Assembly: GCF_017744135.1 (NCBI RefSeq)
Contig: NZ_JAGHQU010000001.1
Span: forward strand, 248,001 to 312,000
DNA from: Endozoicomonas sp. G2_2
GTDB taxonomy: Bacteria; Pseudomonadota; Gammaproteobacteria; Nevskiales; Salinisphaeraceae
DNA length: 64,000 nt
Reading direction: 5' to 3'
Below the pieces are notes generated by a model that saw nothing but the letters and a program-made list of their open reading frames with translations, was not told the origin of the DNA and ran no database searches. Shown here piece after piece: positions 9,378 to 18,343 of this stretch. The translations under genes and the position numbers were made by a program. Position 1 is the first letter of the stretch. Each line of letters opens with the position of its first letter.

Positions 9378-10903
9378 GGCGCGGCGCTCGCATGCAGCGG
9401 GGTCGCATGCGCTGCGAGACGCGGCGTCGCTGCAAGCGGCGTTTCGTGACGTGTCACCGCGCGCCGGTCCGTCGTCAGGGCGTCGCACTGAATGGCAGAC
9501 CAGAGCAGCGCGCCGATTTCGGGCGTCAGCACATCGTTGTGGTCGTGGACGTAGTCGCTGGCGTCGACGACGATGACCTGGTCGCGCGCCGCGCAGGCCG
9601 CGGCGTCGAGACGGGGCGACCGCGTTGTGGGGATATGGAAGATGTCGGCGTGCGCCGGGTCGCGCGCGACATCCAGCCCGCGCTTGCCGCCGATATGCAC
9701 CGCGCGCGACAGGTAGTAGGCCAACGGGTTGGCCTTGTCGTTGTCGGAGGTGGTCATGAGCACCCGCCCCGTCATGCCGGGCAGCCCGGCATACGGATAG
9801 CCTTCGTTGCCCGCCCCGGGAATGAAGCGGTTGGCGCTGAACGCGCCCTGCAGCCCGGCCAGCAGATCGACGCTTTGGTTTGGATGCGGATCGTTTTCGA
9901 GCAGGGCGCGGCTGAATACCGCCCGCGACATGATGCGGGCACCGAAACTGTGGCCGACGGCCACGACCTGCAGGCGTGGCTGCGTATCGGCGAACGCCGC
10001 GCGCAGCTGCAGGCCGAGCCGGTTCACGAGCCAGTTGGCATAGGTGTAGCCGATCTCGTCGGCGTCGTCCGACTTGTTGGCGTAGCCGAACAGCTTGTAG
10101 GCGAGCTGGCGGAGATTAAACCAGCTCTGCCAGCCCCAGACCGAGGGCCAGGTGATGCCGACGACCAGCGGATTGAACGGCGCGACCGCGTCGGTATCGC
10201 GGCGGGCCTGCTCGATCAGCTGGCCGATGATGGCGTTGTAGCGCCGTACTGACTCGGGCTGATCGTTGTCCCAGCCCATCGCGGAAAACACCAGGTGGGT
10301 GTAGGGACGGCCCGCGTCGCGTGCGCTCGCCAGTTTGTATTCGAGATCGCGGGCGAGCGAGCTTTCCAGCGCCTGCCAGCCGCTTTCGTGGAAGTCTTCG
10401 CGCGCCACGACGATGGGCACGTCCGCGCTGGCGCCATAGGTGCGGGCGCCGCGGTCGGCGTAGATGTTGTAGAGAAACCGTGTGCGCATGCGCGGCTGAG
10501 CGGCATGCGCACGGGCGCCGGCCCTGCGGGCCTGTGCCCGGTCGGACTCATAGGCCACGATATGCGACACGAACAGCGCCTTGGCGTTGGCATTGATGGT
10601 CGTGTCGAGATGGGCCGCGCGCCGGGGGTTGGCCGGGTCGGCCGGCAGAAAGCGAAAACGCCGCGCATAGCTTTCGCGTTCGACATAGCCCACGCGTGCC
10701 CGCGGCGATTTCTCCAGCGCCACGATATAGCCTTCGTGGGCAAGGCCTTCCGCAAAGGGCACATCGGCCAGGTAGTGGTAGCGACGGGTCTTCTTGCTGT
10801 CGATATCGAGCCGGGCGGCGACATCGTTGACCCGTTGCGGCCCGGAGCAGGCCACAAGTATCAGCGCGGTGGCTGACCACATCGTGATAACCGTCTTGCC
10901 CAT
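9374..10903 (-). CDS. Lipoprotein alpha/beta hydrolase (putative esterase/lipase)
   Basis: 509 residues. The ATG at 10903 has GGGGAG seven bases upstream. Residues 1-19 form a lipoprotein signal ending LILVAC. A nucleophile elbow VAVGHSFGARIMSRA identifies an alpha/beta hydrolase of the DUF900/lipase-like type; a conserved His is probably in YVHDHNDVL near the C-terminus. HLVFSAMGWDND and PLVVGITWPSVW blocks resemble large uncharacterised membrane-anchored hydrolases. It forms a two-gene operon with the class 3 lipase downstream by a 4-nt ATGA overlap, so the two hydrolases probably act on related lipid or polyester substrates. Confidence 0.75.
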   Translation of the reverse strand: MGKTVITMWSATALILVACSGPQRVNDVAARLDIDSKKTRRYHYLADVPFAEGLAHEGYIVALEKSPRARVGYVERESYARRFRFLPADPANPRRAAHLDTTINANAKALFVSHIVAYESDRAQARRAGARAHAAQPRMRTRFLYNIYADRGARTYGASADVPIVVAREDFHESGWQALESSLARDLEYKLASARDAGRPYTHLVFSAMGWDNDQPESVRRYNAIIGQLIEQARRDTDAVAPFNPLVVGITWPSVWGWQSWFNLRQLAYKLFGYANKSDDADEIGYTYANWLVNRLGLQLRAAFADTQPRLQVVAVGHSFGARIMSRAVFSRALLENDPHPNQSVDLLAGLQGAFSANRFIPGAGNEGYPYAGLPGMTGRVLMTTSDNDKANPLAYYLSRAVHIGGKRGLDVARDPAHADIFHIPTTRSPRLDAAACAARDQVIVVDASDYVHDHNDVLTPEIGALLWSAIQCDALTTDRRAVTRHETPLAATPRLAAHATPLHASAAP

Positions 10904-11272
10904 GCGCCGCTCCCCAGCCGCATGACAGTCGTTGTCGACAGCAACGCGCGGGGCGTGTCCGTCGCGTTTGCCCTGATGAATAAAGAGCACGAAACCGCGA
11001 GGGTGTCCATACCTGCGCGGGTAAAATCCGGTCGCGGCCGGCTCGACCCGCGCCGGTGGGTGGCAAACGCGACCCTCCTGCGGCCCCCGATATCGCGTGC
11101 TGTGCTGCGCCAAACATTCACCAAGTGAATATCGACTATCACGGATATTGACTGTTCGTATCCGCAATCGATGCCTAGAATGCGTGGCAACCGGCTGTCA
11201 TGGTCGGCGCGGCGTCAGCACGCCGCGCCGGCATGCAAACCGGTCACCACATTCATAGCGAGAGGATCGACC
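10904..11272. promoter_or_regulatory. Divergent intergenic region upstream of aceA
   Basis: 369 nt between the divergent hydrolase operon and aceA, with no credible gene. It contains an inverted repeat ATTCAC-CAA-GTGAAT (11116-11130), followed by AATATC and GATATT arms separated by 10 nt (about 11129-11150). The stretch from 11110 to 11185 is distinctly AT-richer than its surroundings, as expected for a promoter. A TAGAAT near 11176 may be a -10 box, but no well-spaced -35 was found. Confidence 0.45.
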
Positions 11273-12871
11273 ATGTCCCAGTATTCCAATGACGTTGATG
11301 CCATCGCGTCGCTGCGCGAAGCACAGGGCAGCGCCTGGGCTGCCATCAACCCGGAACACGCCGCGCGCATGCGCGCCCAGAACCGTTTTCACACCGGTCT
11401 GGATATCGCCAAGCACACCGCCAAGGTGATGCGCGAAGACATGGCGGCCTACGACAAGGATTCGTCGAAGTACACGCAGTCGCTGGGTTGCTGGCACGGC
11501 TTCATCGGCCAGCAGAAGGCGATCTCGATCAAGAAGCACTTCGGCACCCTCAAGCGCAACTATCTGTACCTGTCCGGGTGGATGGTCGCGGCCCTGCGCA
11601 GCGAGTTCGGCCCGCTGCCGGATCAGTCCATGCACGAGAAGACGACCGTGCCGATGCTGATCGAGGAGCTCTATACCTTCCTCAAGCAGGCCGATGCGTG
11701 GGAGCTCAACCACTATTTCCGTGATCTGGAAGCGGCCAAGGAAGCCGGCGACGACGTCGCGGCCAAGAAGGCACAGGAGAAGATCGACAACTTCGAAACC
11801 CACGTCATTCCGATCATCGCGGACATCGACGCCGGCTTCGGCAACGAAGAGGCCACCTATCTGCTGGCCAAGAAAATGATCGAGGCCGGCGCCTGCGCGA
11901 TTCAGATCGAGAACCAGGTCTCGGACGTGAAGCAGTGCGGCCATCAGGACGGCAAGGTCACCGTGCCGCACGCCCAGTTCCTGGCCAAGATCAACGCGGT
12001 GCGTTACGCCTTCCTCGAGCTGGGTGTGGACGACGGCATCATCGTCGCCCGTACCGACAGCCTGGGCGCGGGCCTGACCCAGCAGATCGCCGTCTCCAAC
12101 GAGCCGGGTGACCTGGGCGACCAGTACAACAGCTTCATCGCGGGCGAAGAGATCAAGGACGCTTCGGAAATCAACCCGAACGACGTCGTGATCAAGCAGA
12201 GCGGCAAGCTCGTGCGCCTGCAGCGTCTGGCCTCGGGCCTGTTCGAGTTCCGCAAGGGCACCGGCGAAGACCGCGTGGTCATGGACTGTATCGCCAGCCT
12301 GAAGAACGGCGCCGACCTGCTGTGGATCGAGACCGAGAAGCCGCACGTCAAGCAGATTGGCGGCATGGTCGATCGCATCCGCAAGGAAGTGCCGGATGCC
12401 AAGCTGGTCTACAACAACAGCCCGTCGTTCAACTGGACGCTGAACTTCCGTCAGCAGGTGTACGACGCCTGGGCCGAGGAAGGCAAGGATCTTTCGGCCT
12501 ACGATCGCGACAACCTGATGGACATCAAGTACGACGACACCGAGCTGGGCAAGGTCGCCGACGAGTGGACCCGTGACTTCCAGAAGGAAGGCTCGGCCAA
12601 GGCCGGCATCTTCCATCACCTGATCACGCTGCCGACCTACCACACGGCGGCCCTGTCGACCGATCAGCTGGCCAAGGGCTACTTCGGCGATCTGGGCATG
12701 CTGGCCTATGTGGAAGGCGTGCAGCGCAAGGAAATCCGCGAAGGCATCGCCACCGTGAAGCACCAGGACATGGCCGGTTCCAACATCGGCGATGACCACA
12801 AGGAGTTCTTCTCGCGCGAGAGCGCGCTGAAGGCCGGTGGCAAGGACAACACGATGAACCAGTTCGGCTAG
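11273..12871 (+). CDS. aceA: Isocitrate lyase
   Basis: 532 residues. Cleaves isocitrate to glyoxylate and succinate, the first step of the glyoxylate shunt, needed for growth on acetate, fatty acids or alkanes. It belongs to the longer (about 530 aa) Pseudomonas-type class. The catalytic loop KQCGHQDG places the active-site Cys at residue 222. Mg/substrate-binding residues appear in IADIDAGFGNEEAT (183-195) and IVARTDSLGAG. The ATG at 11273 follows AGAGGATCGACC; a longer frame starting at 11171 lacks support. Flanked downstream by a strong terminator. No malate synthase gene is adjacent. Inverted repeats upstream may be its operator. Confidence 0.97.
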   Translation: MSQYSNDVDAIASLREAQGSAWAAINPEHAARMRAQNRFHTGLDIAKHTAKVMREDMAAYDKDSSKYTQSLGCWHGFIGQQKAISIKKHFGTLKRNYLYLSGWMVAALRSEFGPLPDQSMHEKTTVPMLIEELYTFLKQADAWELNHYFRDLEAAKEAGDDVAAKKAQEKIDNFETHVIPIIADIDAGFGNEEATYLLAKKMIEAGACAIQIENQVSDVKQCGHQDGKVTVPHAQFLAKINAVRYAFLELGVDDGIIVARTDSLGAGLTQQIAVSNEPGDLGDQYNSFIAGEEIKDASEINPNDVVIKQSGKLVRLQRLASGLFEFRKGTGEDRVVMDCIASLKNGADLLWIETEKPHVKQIGGMVDRIRKEVPDAKLVYNNSPSFNWTLNFRQQVYDAWAEEGKDLSAYDRDNLMDIKYDDTELGKVADEWTRDFQKEGSAKAGIFHHLITLPTYHTAALSTDQLAKGYFGDLGMLAYVEGVQRKEIREGIATVKHQDMAGSNIGDDHKEFFSRESALKAGGKDNTMNQFG

Positions 12872-12918
12872 TCGCCGTACGGTACATCACTGTCCGAGTC
12901 GCGACGCCAGTCGCGACG

Positions 12919-12953
12919 AAAAAAAGGCGGGGCCACGCGGCCCCGCCTTTTTT
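12919..12953. terminator. Bidirectional terminator between aceA and a membrane-protein gene
   Basis: Ten-bp stem AGGCGGGGCC (12925-12934) with GGCCCCGCCT (12939-12948), loop ACGC, flanked by A6-7 on the left and T6 on the right. It can therefore end transcripts from both strands: aceA rightward and the gene ending at 13006 leftward. Confidence 0.92.
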
Positions 12954-13005
12954 ATTGGGTTTTATTTCGGTCGTCTGGCTGGCGGTGCGAATCGCACCGC
13001 GCCGC

Positions 13006-13536
13006 TCAGCTCGAGGACTGCTGACGCAGCGACGCGCCGCTGCTCTGGCGGCGCCGCTCGATCGAACGAAAGAAGATCGCGCCGAGCACGATGCCGAGCA
13101 CGCCACCGATCGCATGCGCGGCGGTCAGCGCAATGAGCGAGACGAGCACGACGAACCCCGAGAGCACCAGAATCAGGCCGCGCGCGTGGGTGGTCTTCGG
13201 GCGCGCGTAGAAGGCGCGAAAGAGGGCGCCGCTCACCCCGGCCAGAAAGGCGAGCCCGAACACGCCCGGCCCGCCCAGCGGCGCCTCGCTGGACCAGCGC
13301 AGCATCACCAGCGCCGCGAAGGCGACCAGGCCGTAGCCGAGGCAGATCACGAAGAAGTCCAGTTCCTGGCGGAAATGACTGACCTGCATCACCCCGCCAT
13401 GGCGCTCGCGTTGCGATTGCGCCAGCGCCTTGTCGAGCAGACCCTGTTGCTCCGGCGAGAACTGTGCCTTGTCGCCCAGTCCGCTCAGGCGGTCGATCTT
13501 GTCGCTTAGCGCTTGAAGGTCCGGGTCGAGGCTCAT
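13006..13536 (-). CDS. Hypothetical inner-membrane protein, four TM helices
   Basis: 176 residues. A cytoplasmic, coiled-coil-prone N-terminus (residues 1-55, DLQALSDKIDRL and QQGLLDKALAQSQ) is followed by four hydrophobic segments (about 60-80, 88-106, 118-138, 140-156) and a basic Ser/Arg/Gln tail. No family motif is recognised. It is transcribed alone, toward the aceA terminator. The function is unknown. Confidence 0.7.
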   Translation of the reverse strand: MSLDPDLQALSDKIDRLSGLGDKAQFSPEQQGLLDKALAQSQRERHGGVMQVSHFRQELDFFVICLGYGLVAFAALVMLRWSSEAPLGGPGVFGLAFLAGVSGALFRAFYARPKTTHARGLILVLSGFVVLVSLIALTAAHAIGGVLGIVLGAIFFRSIERRRQSSGASLRQQSSS

Positions 13537-13655
13537 GGCGTACTCCTGATGTCAATGAATCATGCGTTGGCCCCTACTTTCGCATGCCTGCCACCGGAAC
13601 GGCAGGCGACGAATGTCGAGCAATCGGGGCGGTGGGCCGCAAAAGCGGCAGCGCG

Positions 13656-14018
13656 TCACCGGTGGCGATCGGCGTGACACCGCAGCCAGTGGTCGATCAC
13701 GTCGACGATATAGCGCTGTTGTGTATCGTCGAGCGCACGGCCCTTGGCCAGGCCGTGCCAGCGCTCGAGACAGTTGCGACAGCAGGTGCCGGTCGCGTGC
13801 TGGGCGATGAACACCGGGTGGTTGCGCCATGGGGTCTGACGGCCGTCGTTTCGCGGGTGCGCCGGCGCCAGGCGTTCGGCAACGAACTTTTCGGCATGTT
13901 CGCGAACCGTATCCAGCCCGCGCTGTTCCAGATACCCGGCTTCGCGCGGGCCGAGGGCAAAACGGCTGCGAAATCGTGACCGCGCCAGGGCGGTGAACAG
14001 ATCGGTCATGTCGCGCAT
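13656..14018 (-). CDS. DUF4186 family protein
   Basis: 120 residues from the ATG at 14018. The upstream in-frame start at 14135 adds a poorly conserved extension, and no strong ribosome site settles the choice. The sequence follows the DUF4186 pattern closely: FRSRFALGPREAGYLEQRG, then RLAPAHPRNDGRQTP, HPVFIAQHATGTCCRNCL (paired Cys residues and His, likely metal-binding), ERWHGLAKGRAL and a final DVIDHWLRCH. The function is unestablished. Small, cytosolic, with no obvious operon partner. Confidence 0.85.
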   Translation of the reverse strand: MRDMTDLFTALARSRFRSRFALGPREAGYLEQRGLDTVREHAEKFVAERLAPAHPRNDGRQTPWRNHPVFIAQHATGTCCRNCLERWHGLAKGRALDDTQQRYIVDVIDHWLRCHADRHR

Positions 14019-14207
14019 GCCGCAAGGGTAGATCAGGTGCGCGGCCGCACGCACGAGGCGGGCACGCGCGTCTGGCGCCATGGCGGGCAATGGCCCGCAT
14101 TCCGGGATGCTTGTATGGTGAATGTCCAGGATCACGTGCGCCGAGCCGAACGGGGAGCGCGTATCGGCAAGGCGCTGTCTATGGCCCCAGGATCAGGCGA
14201 ATTCGCC

Positions 14208-14675
14208 ATGAACGATGTCACATTGCGTGAACAGCAGCTGGTCGCTCTGCTCGATACCCGCGACTGGCTGACCAATGCGGCCCAGACCTGCGCTTTCATC
14301 GCGCAGCAGTTCGACGCGCTCAACTGGGTCGGGTTCTATCGGCAAAGGCCCGTGAACATGCTGGTGCTCGGGCCTTTTCAGGGGCTACCGGCCTGCAACC
14401 CCATTCCATTCGAACAGGGTGTCTGCGGTAAGGCAGCCCGGACGCGCCAGACCCAGCGCGTGGACGACGTGCATGCCGTGCCCGATCACATCGTCTGTGA
14501 TGCGGCGTCACGCTCGGAGCTCGTGGTCCCGGTGATCGTGGATGACGCGCTCTGGGGCGTGCTCGATATCGACAGCCCGAATCCGGCCCGCTTTTCGACG
14601 GACGATCAACACGCGATCGAACGGCTGTGCCGCGTGTTCGTCGAGGCCAGCGATTTCGAGGCGGTGGCGGCGTGA
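14208..14675 (+). CDS. msrC: Free methionine-(R)-sulfoxide reductase (GAF-type)
   Basis: 155 residues from the ATG at 14208. An in-frame ATG at 14181 is possible. A stand-alone GAF fold that reduces free Met-R-sulfoxide with thioredoxin. The three functional cysteines of fRMsr are present in their known contexts: GLPACNPIPF, GVCGKAA and HIVCDAASRSELVVPV. NWVGFYR and LGPFQG are also typical. Its length matches the family (about 150-165). It is followed six nucleotides later by chaC, suggesting an oxidative-stress/thiol transcription unit. Confidence 0.92.
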   Translation: MNDVTLREQQLVALLDTRDWLTNAAQTCAFIAQQFDALNWVGFYRQRPVNMLVLGPFQGLPACNPIPFEQGVCGKAARTRQTQRVDDVHAVPDHIVCDAASRSELVVPVIVDDALWGVLDIDSPNPARFSTDDQHAIERLCRVFVEASDFEAVAA

Positions 14676-14681
14676 TACGCC

Positions 14682-15440
14682 ATGCGATGCCGGGGCGCGA
14701 CGCCCGCAACGAGGCGTGGCGCGGTGCGTGACGCAGACCGCGCGCCGGGCGATCTGGCCGGCGGTATCACGCGCGAGGTGCTCGAGCGCGACGGCATTCG
14801 CACGGCGTTCGGCGTCCGCCATCCCGATGTGGCGCTCGCCAGCGATGCAGCGCTTCGTAACTCCATTCGCCATACGCTTGCGAAGCGGCCGGATGACGCG
14901 CACGCGCAGGCGACGGCCGGGGTGTGGCTGTTCGGCTATGGTTCGCTGCTCTGGAACCCCTGTGTCGCGGTCGCCGAGTCGCGCATGGCGCGGCTCTACG
15001 GTTTTCATCGTGATTTTCGTCTCAAGCTCGCCTACGGCCGCGGCTCCCCCGAGGCACCCGGGTTGATGCTCGGCCTCGTACCGGGCGGGTCCTGCAACGG
15101 CATGACGCTGCGCGTGAGCGCGTCGGATATCGAACACGAGCTGCTCATGGTCTGGCGCCGGGAGATGCTGACCGGCGTTTACACGCCGCGCTGGCTGACC
15201 GTGCGCACGTCCGCGGGGCCCGTGGCCGCGATTGCATTCGTGGTCAATGCCGCGCATCCCGGTCATTGCCGGCTCGACGACACGCAGGTCGTGCACTTGC
15301 TGGCGACCGGCCACGGCATGATCGGCAGCAGCGCCGACTATCTCGCCAATACGGTCGCGCATCTCGAAGCCGAAGGGATACACGACGGGCGCCTGCAGAC
15401 GCTGCACGAGCGGGTCCAGCGCTCAAGGTTGTCCTCGTGA
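14682..15440 (+). CDS. chaC: Glutathione-specific gamma-glutamylcyclotransferase (ChaC family)
   Basis: Up to 252 residues. Cleaves glutathione to 5-oxoproline and Cys-Gly in the cytosol. The GVWLFGYGSLLWNP motif (family YGSL loop) is at about 80-93, RGSPEAPGLMLGL follows, and the catalytic Glu lies in the WRREMLTGVY segment. The E. coli protein starts at the position matching ITREVLERDG (residue 29 here), so a GTG at 14724 may be the true start. Directly downstream of msrC with a 6-nt gap, so probably co-transcribed in thiol metabolism. Confidence 0.88.
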   Translation: MRCRGATPATRRGAVRDADRAPGDLAGGITREVLERDGIRTAFGVRHPDVALASDAALRNSIRHTLAKRPDDAHAQATAGVWLFGYGSLLWNPCVAVAESRMARLYGFHRDFRLKLAYGRGSPEAPGLMLGLVPGGSCNGMTLRVSASDIEHELLMVWRREMLTGVYTPRWLTVRTSAGPVAAIAFVVNAAHPGHCRLDDTQVVHLLATGHGMIGSSADYLANTVAHLEAEGIHDGRLQTLHERVQRSRLSS

Positions 15441-15533
15441 CCGCCGATACTCTTTTGAAGACAAGTCATCTGCGTGCGCGGCGCGCGCCAGGCCCATGAT
15501 CATCGTGCCTGCATGCATGAGAAGGGGCATGCG

Positions 15534-18131
15534 ATGCCCACAGCCATGAACCCCGATACGCCGGATATCAGCAGCCTGGTGGCGCTGGTCTCGGATTTCT
15601 ACTGGGAGCAGGATGCGGCCGGCCGGTTCGTGCAGGTCAGCGGCAGCGCGGTCGATGCCGGCACCATCGCGGCCGATTCGTGGCTCGGATCCACGGCGAT
15701 CGAACTCGGGCTGGGTGCGATCGACGAGAGCGGGTGGCCCAGGCCCGACGACGCCGACCTTGCGCCCATACGCGAGCGCGTTGTGTCGTGGTTGCAGCGC
15801 GACGGCAACGTGCGTCATCTGCGGATCAGCGCACAACCGATGTTCGACGACCACGGTCACGCGGCAGGCTGGCGCGGACTGGCCCGCGACGTCACGGCCG
15901 AACGTTCGCGCTTCAGCGAACTGCGGCAGTTGCGCGCCGCGATCGATGCCTCGCACATCATGATATTCGTCATCGACCGCCAGACGATGCATTTCGTGTT
16001 CGTGAACCAGCGCGCCTGCGAACTGGTCGGCTGCGATCGCGATACGCTGCTGGCCACGCCGCCGCATACCCTGCTGATGCTCGATCGCGACCTGCTGGAG
16101 CGCGAATACGACCAGGTGATCGCGCAGGGCGGGCAGACCAAGGAAAACCGCAGCCGGCGCAGCGATGGGCGTCTGTCGGTGGTCGAGGAGCACCGGCGCG
16201 CGCTGTTCGTGGATGGCCGCTGGCTGATCGTGAGCGCGGTGAACGACATCAGTCAGCGCAAGCAGGCGGAACTGGCCCGCGATCGCATGAGCCGCATGTA
16301 TGCCTCGCTGAGCGCGACCAACGAGGCGATTCTGCGGGCGAGCACGCCCCAGGATCTCTATCAGCAGGTCTGCGATACGGCGGTGACCGGCGTCGACATC
16401 GTGATCGTGTCGATCCTGCTCGCGTCGACGGATGGGGAGGCGCTCGACGTGACCGCCAGCGCCGGCGCGACCGCCGACCAGATACGCGGGGCCCAGATAT
16501 CACTCGCGGCCGGCGCGCAGCCGCGCGGTCTCGCGGATCGCTGTTTTCATGCCGTGATGCCACAGGTCAGCGATGATTATTTCGAGGACCGGCGCACCCA
16601 AGCGTGGCGTGAAATCGCGGCCGATGCCGGTATCCGTTCGGCCGCCGCGGTACCGATTCTGCGTGGGAACAAGCCGATCGGCGTGATCTTTCTGGCGTCG
16701 CGCCTGCGGCGTGCCTTCGACGCCGACGGCGTGCGCCTGCTGGAACGTATGGCGCAAAATCTCGTGTTCGCGCTCGAGAACTTCGAGCACGAGGCCCAGC
16801 GCGAGGCCGGCGAAAAGCATATCGAGTTTCTGGCCACCCACGATGCGCTGACGAGCCTGCCCAATCGCACGCTTTTCAATCAGTCGCTGGCGATGGCGAT
16901 CGAGTCCGCACGCCGGCACCGGCGCGCCTTCGCACTTCTGTTCATCGATCTCGACCGCTTCAAGACGATCAACGACTCGCTCGGCCACGAGGCCGGCGAT
17001 CAGCTGTTGATCACCATCGGCGAGCGGCTGTCGCTATCGGTGCGCGCCAGTGACGTGGTCGCCCGTATCGGCGGCGACGAATTCCTGATCCTGGTCAACG
17101 ATGTAAAGCACGGCGAAGATGCCGCCAAACTCGCCCGGACAATCCTCGCCAAGATTCTGGAACCGGTAGAACTGCAGGGCCAGGAATACCGGGTGACCAC
17201 CAGCATCGGGATCGCGCTCTACCCCAACGACGCGCTCGATGCCTCGAGCCTGATGAAACATGCCGACATGGCCATGTACCGGGCCAAGGAAGAGGGCAAG
17301 AACACCTACGAGTTCTATTCGTCGCAGCTCAAGCGCCGTTCGCTCAAGCGCATCAAGCTCGAGAATCATCTGCGTCAGGCGCTGGAGCGCGGCGAGTTCG
17401 AGCTGGCCTATCAGGCCAAGATCAGCCTGGCGGACGAGCGCATCATCGGCGTCGAAGCGTTGCTGCGATGGCACAACGACGAGCTGGGCGAAGTCACGCC
17501 CACCCAGTTTCTGCCGCTCGCAGAAGAGGTCGGCCTGATCATTCCGATCGGGCGCTGGGTGCTGGAAACGGCCTGCGAACAGAATATGGCGTGGCAACGT
17601 CAGGGCATGCCGGCGCTGCGCATGGCGGTGAATCTGTCGCCTGCGCAATTTTCCGATCACCAGCTGGTCGATCATCTGCAAGCCGTGCTCGAGCGCACCG
17701 GCATGCCGGCGAATCTGCTCGAACTCGAGATCACGGAAACAGCGGTGATGCACGATATTCGCCGCGCGCTGGCGTTGCTCGCGCAGATCAAGCGGCTGGG
17801 CGTGTTCATCTCCATCGACGATTTCGGCACCGGCTATTCCTCACTCACCCAGTTGCGCCAGCTGCCCGTCGACAGCCTGAAGATTGATCGCTCCTTCATC
17901 CGCGAGCTGTCGTCGAATACCACGGACCAGTCCATCGCGCGCGCGATCATCACGATGGGCAAGAACCTCAGCCTCAACGTCATCGCCGAAGGCGTGGAAA
18001 CCGCCGAGCAGCAGGATTTTCTGCGGGCCCAGGATTGCGACGATATGCAGGGCTACTACTTCAGCCGGCCCGGCGATTCGTCGGCGTTCGCCAATCTCGT
18101 GCGCAGCCACGACGTGCGCAAGGCGCTTTAG
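15534..18131 (+). CDS. PAS-PAS-GAF-GGDEF-EAL dual c-di-GMP protein
   Basis: 865 residues. The ATG at 15534 is preferred because GAAGGGG lies six bases upstream. Two PAS-like domains (about 10-125, 135-255) are followed by a GAF domain (270-430), then a GGDEF domain with an intact RIGGDEFLIL signature and an RASD I-site, then an EAL domain with VEALLRW, LEITETAVM, DDFGTGYSS, KIDRSF and AEGVET. Both catalytic sites look functional, so net activity cannot be read from sequence. No membrane segment is seen, so it is a soluble sensor with several possible ligand inputs. Confidence 0.93.
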   Translation: MPTAMNPDTPDISSLVALVSDFYWEQDAAGRFVQVSGSAVDAGTIAADSWLGSTAIELGLGAIDESGWPRPDDADLAPIRERVVSWLQRDGNVRHLRISAQPMFDDHGHAAGWRGLARDVTAERSRFSELRQLRAAIDASHIMIFVIDRQTMHFVFVNQRACELVGCDRDTLLATPPHTLLMLDRDLLEREYDQVIAQGGQTKENRSRRSDGRLSVVEEHRRALFVDGRWLIVSAVNDISQRKQAELARDRMSRMYASLSATNEAILRASTPQDLYQQVCDTAVTGVDIVIVSILLASTDGEALDVTASAGATADQIRGAQISLAAGAQPRGLADRCFHAVMPQVSDDYFEDRRTQAWREIAADAGIRSAAAVPILRGNKPIGVIFLASRLRRAFDADGVRLLERMAQNLVFALENFEHEAQREAGEKHIEFLATHDALTSLPNRTLFNQSLAMAIESARRHRRAFALLFIDLDRFKTINDSLGHEAGDQLLITIGERLSLSVRASDVVARIGGDEFLILVNDVKHGEDAAKLARTILAKILEPVELQGQEYRVTTSIGIALYPNDALDASSLMKHADMAMYRAKEEGKNTYEFYSSQLKRRSLKRIKLENHLRQALERGEFELAYQAKISLADERIIGVEALLRWHNDELGEVTPTQFLPLAEEVGLIIPIGRWVLETACEQNMAWQRQGMPALRMAVNLSPAQFSDHQLVDHLQAVLERTGMPANLLELEITETAVMHDIRRALALLAQIKRLGVFISIDDFGTGYSSLTQLRQLPVDSLKIDRSFIRELSSNTTDQSIARAIITMGKNLSLNVIAEGVETAEQQDFLRAQDCDDMQGYYFSRPGDSSAFANLVRSHDVRKAL

Positions 18132-18343
18132 CGACGCGCAAAGCCCCGGCCACCGTAGTGGTCGCGGCGCTGGCTCGACGCGGTGTTGCGTTTGCTGAGG
18201 GGCCATCGCCATTGAAAGTACGTTCAGGGCCTCTATATCCCGCTGCAGATACAAAGCGCATGCGCGATGCGGTAGACCGTGAAGTCGTCTTGCCGTCTAC
18301 GCGCTGTGTGGCATTTTTCAAGCATGTATACGGGAGCCTCGAC

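Noticed and set aside
7177-9435. A 752-codon minus-strand frame running through the OmpA gene and the lipase region
   Set aside because: Only the last 223 codons carry recognisable sequence. The rest is Arg/Ala/Pro-rich antisense or alternate-frame translation of a GC-rich lipase gene that has clear catalytic motifs.
11198-12799. A 533-codon frame antisense to aceA
   Set aside because: It mirrors the isocitrate lyase codons, shows low-complexity Leu/Val/Gly/Asp composition without motifs, and has no ribosome site. It is a codon-bias shadow.
18309-18324. A second possible sigma-54 promoter (TGGCA-N8-AGCA) before the aldehyde dehydrogenase gene
   Set aside because: The -12 element is poor (AAGC instead of TTGC), and the predicted start would fall after the ribosome-binding site, only about 8 nt before the ATG.
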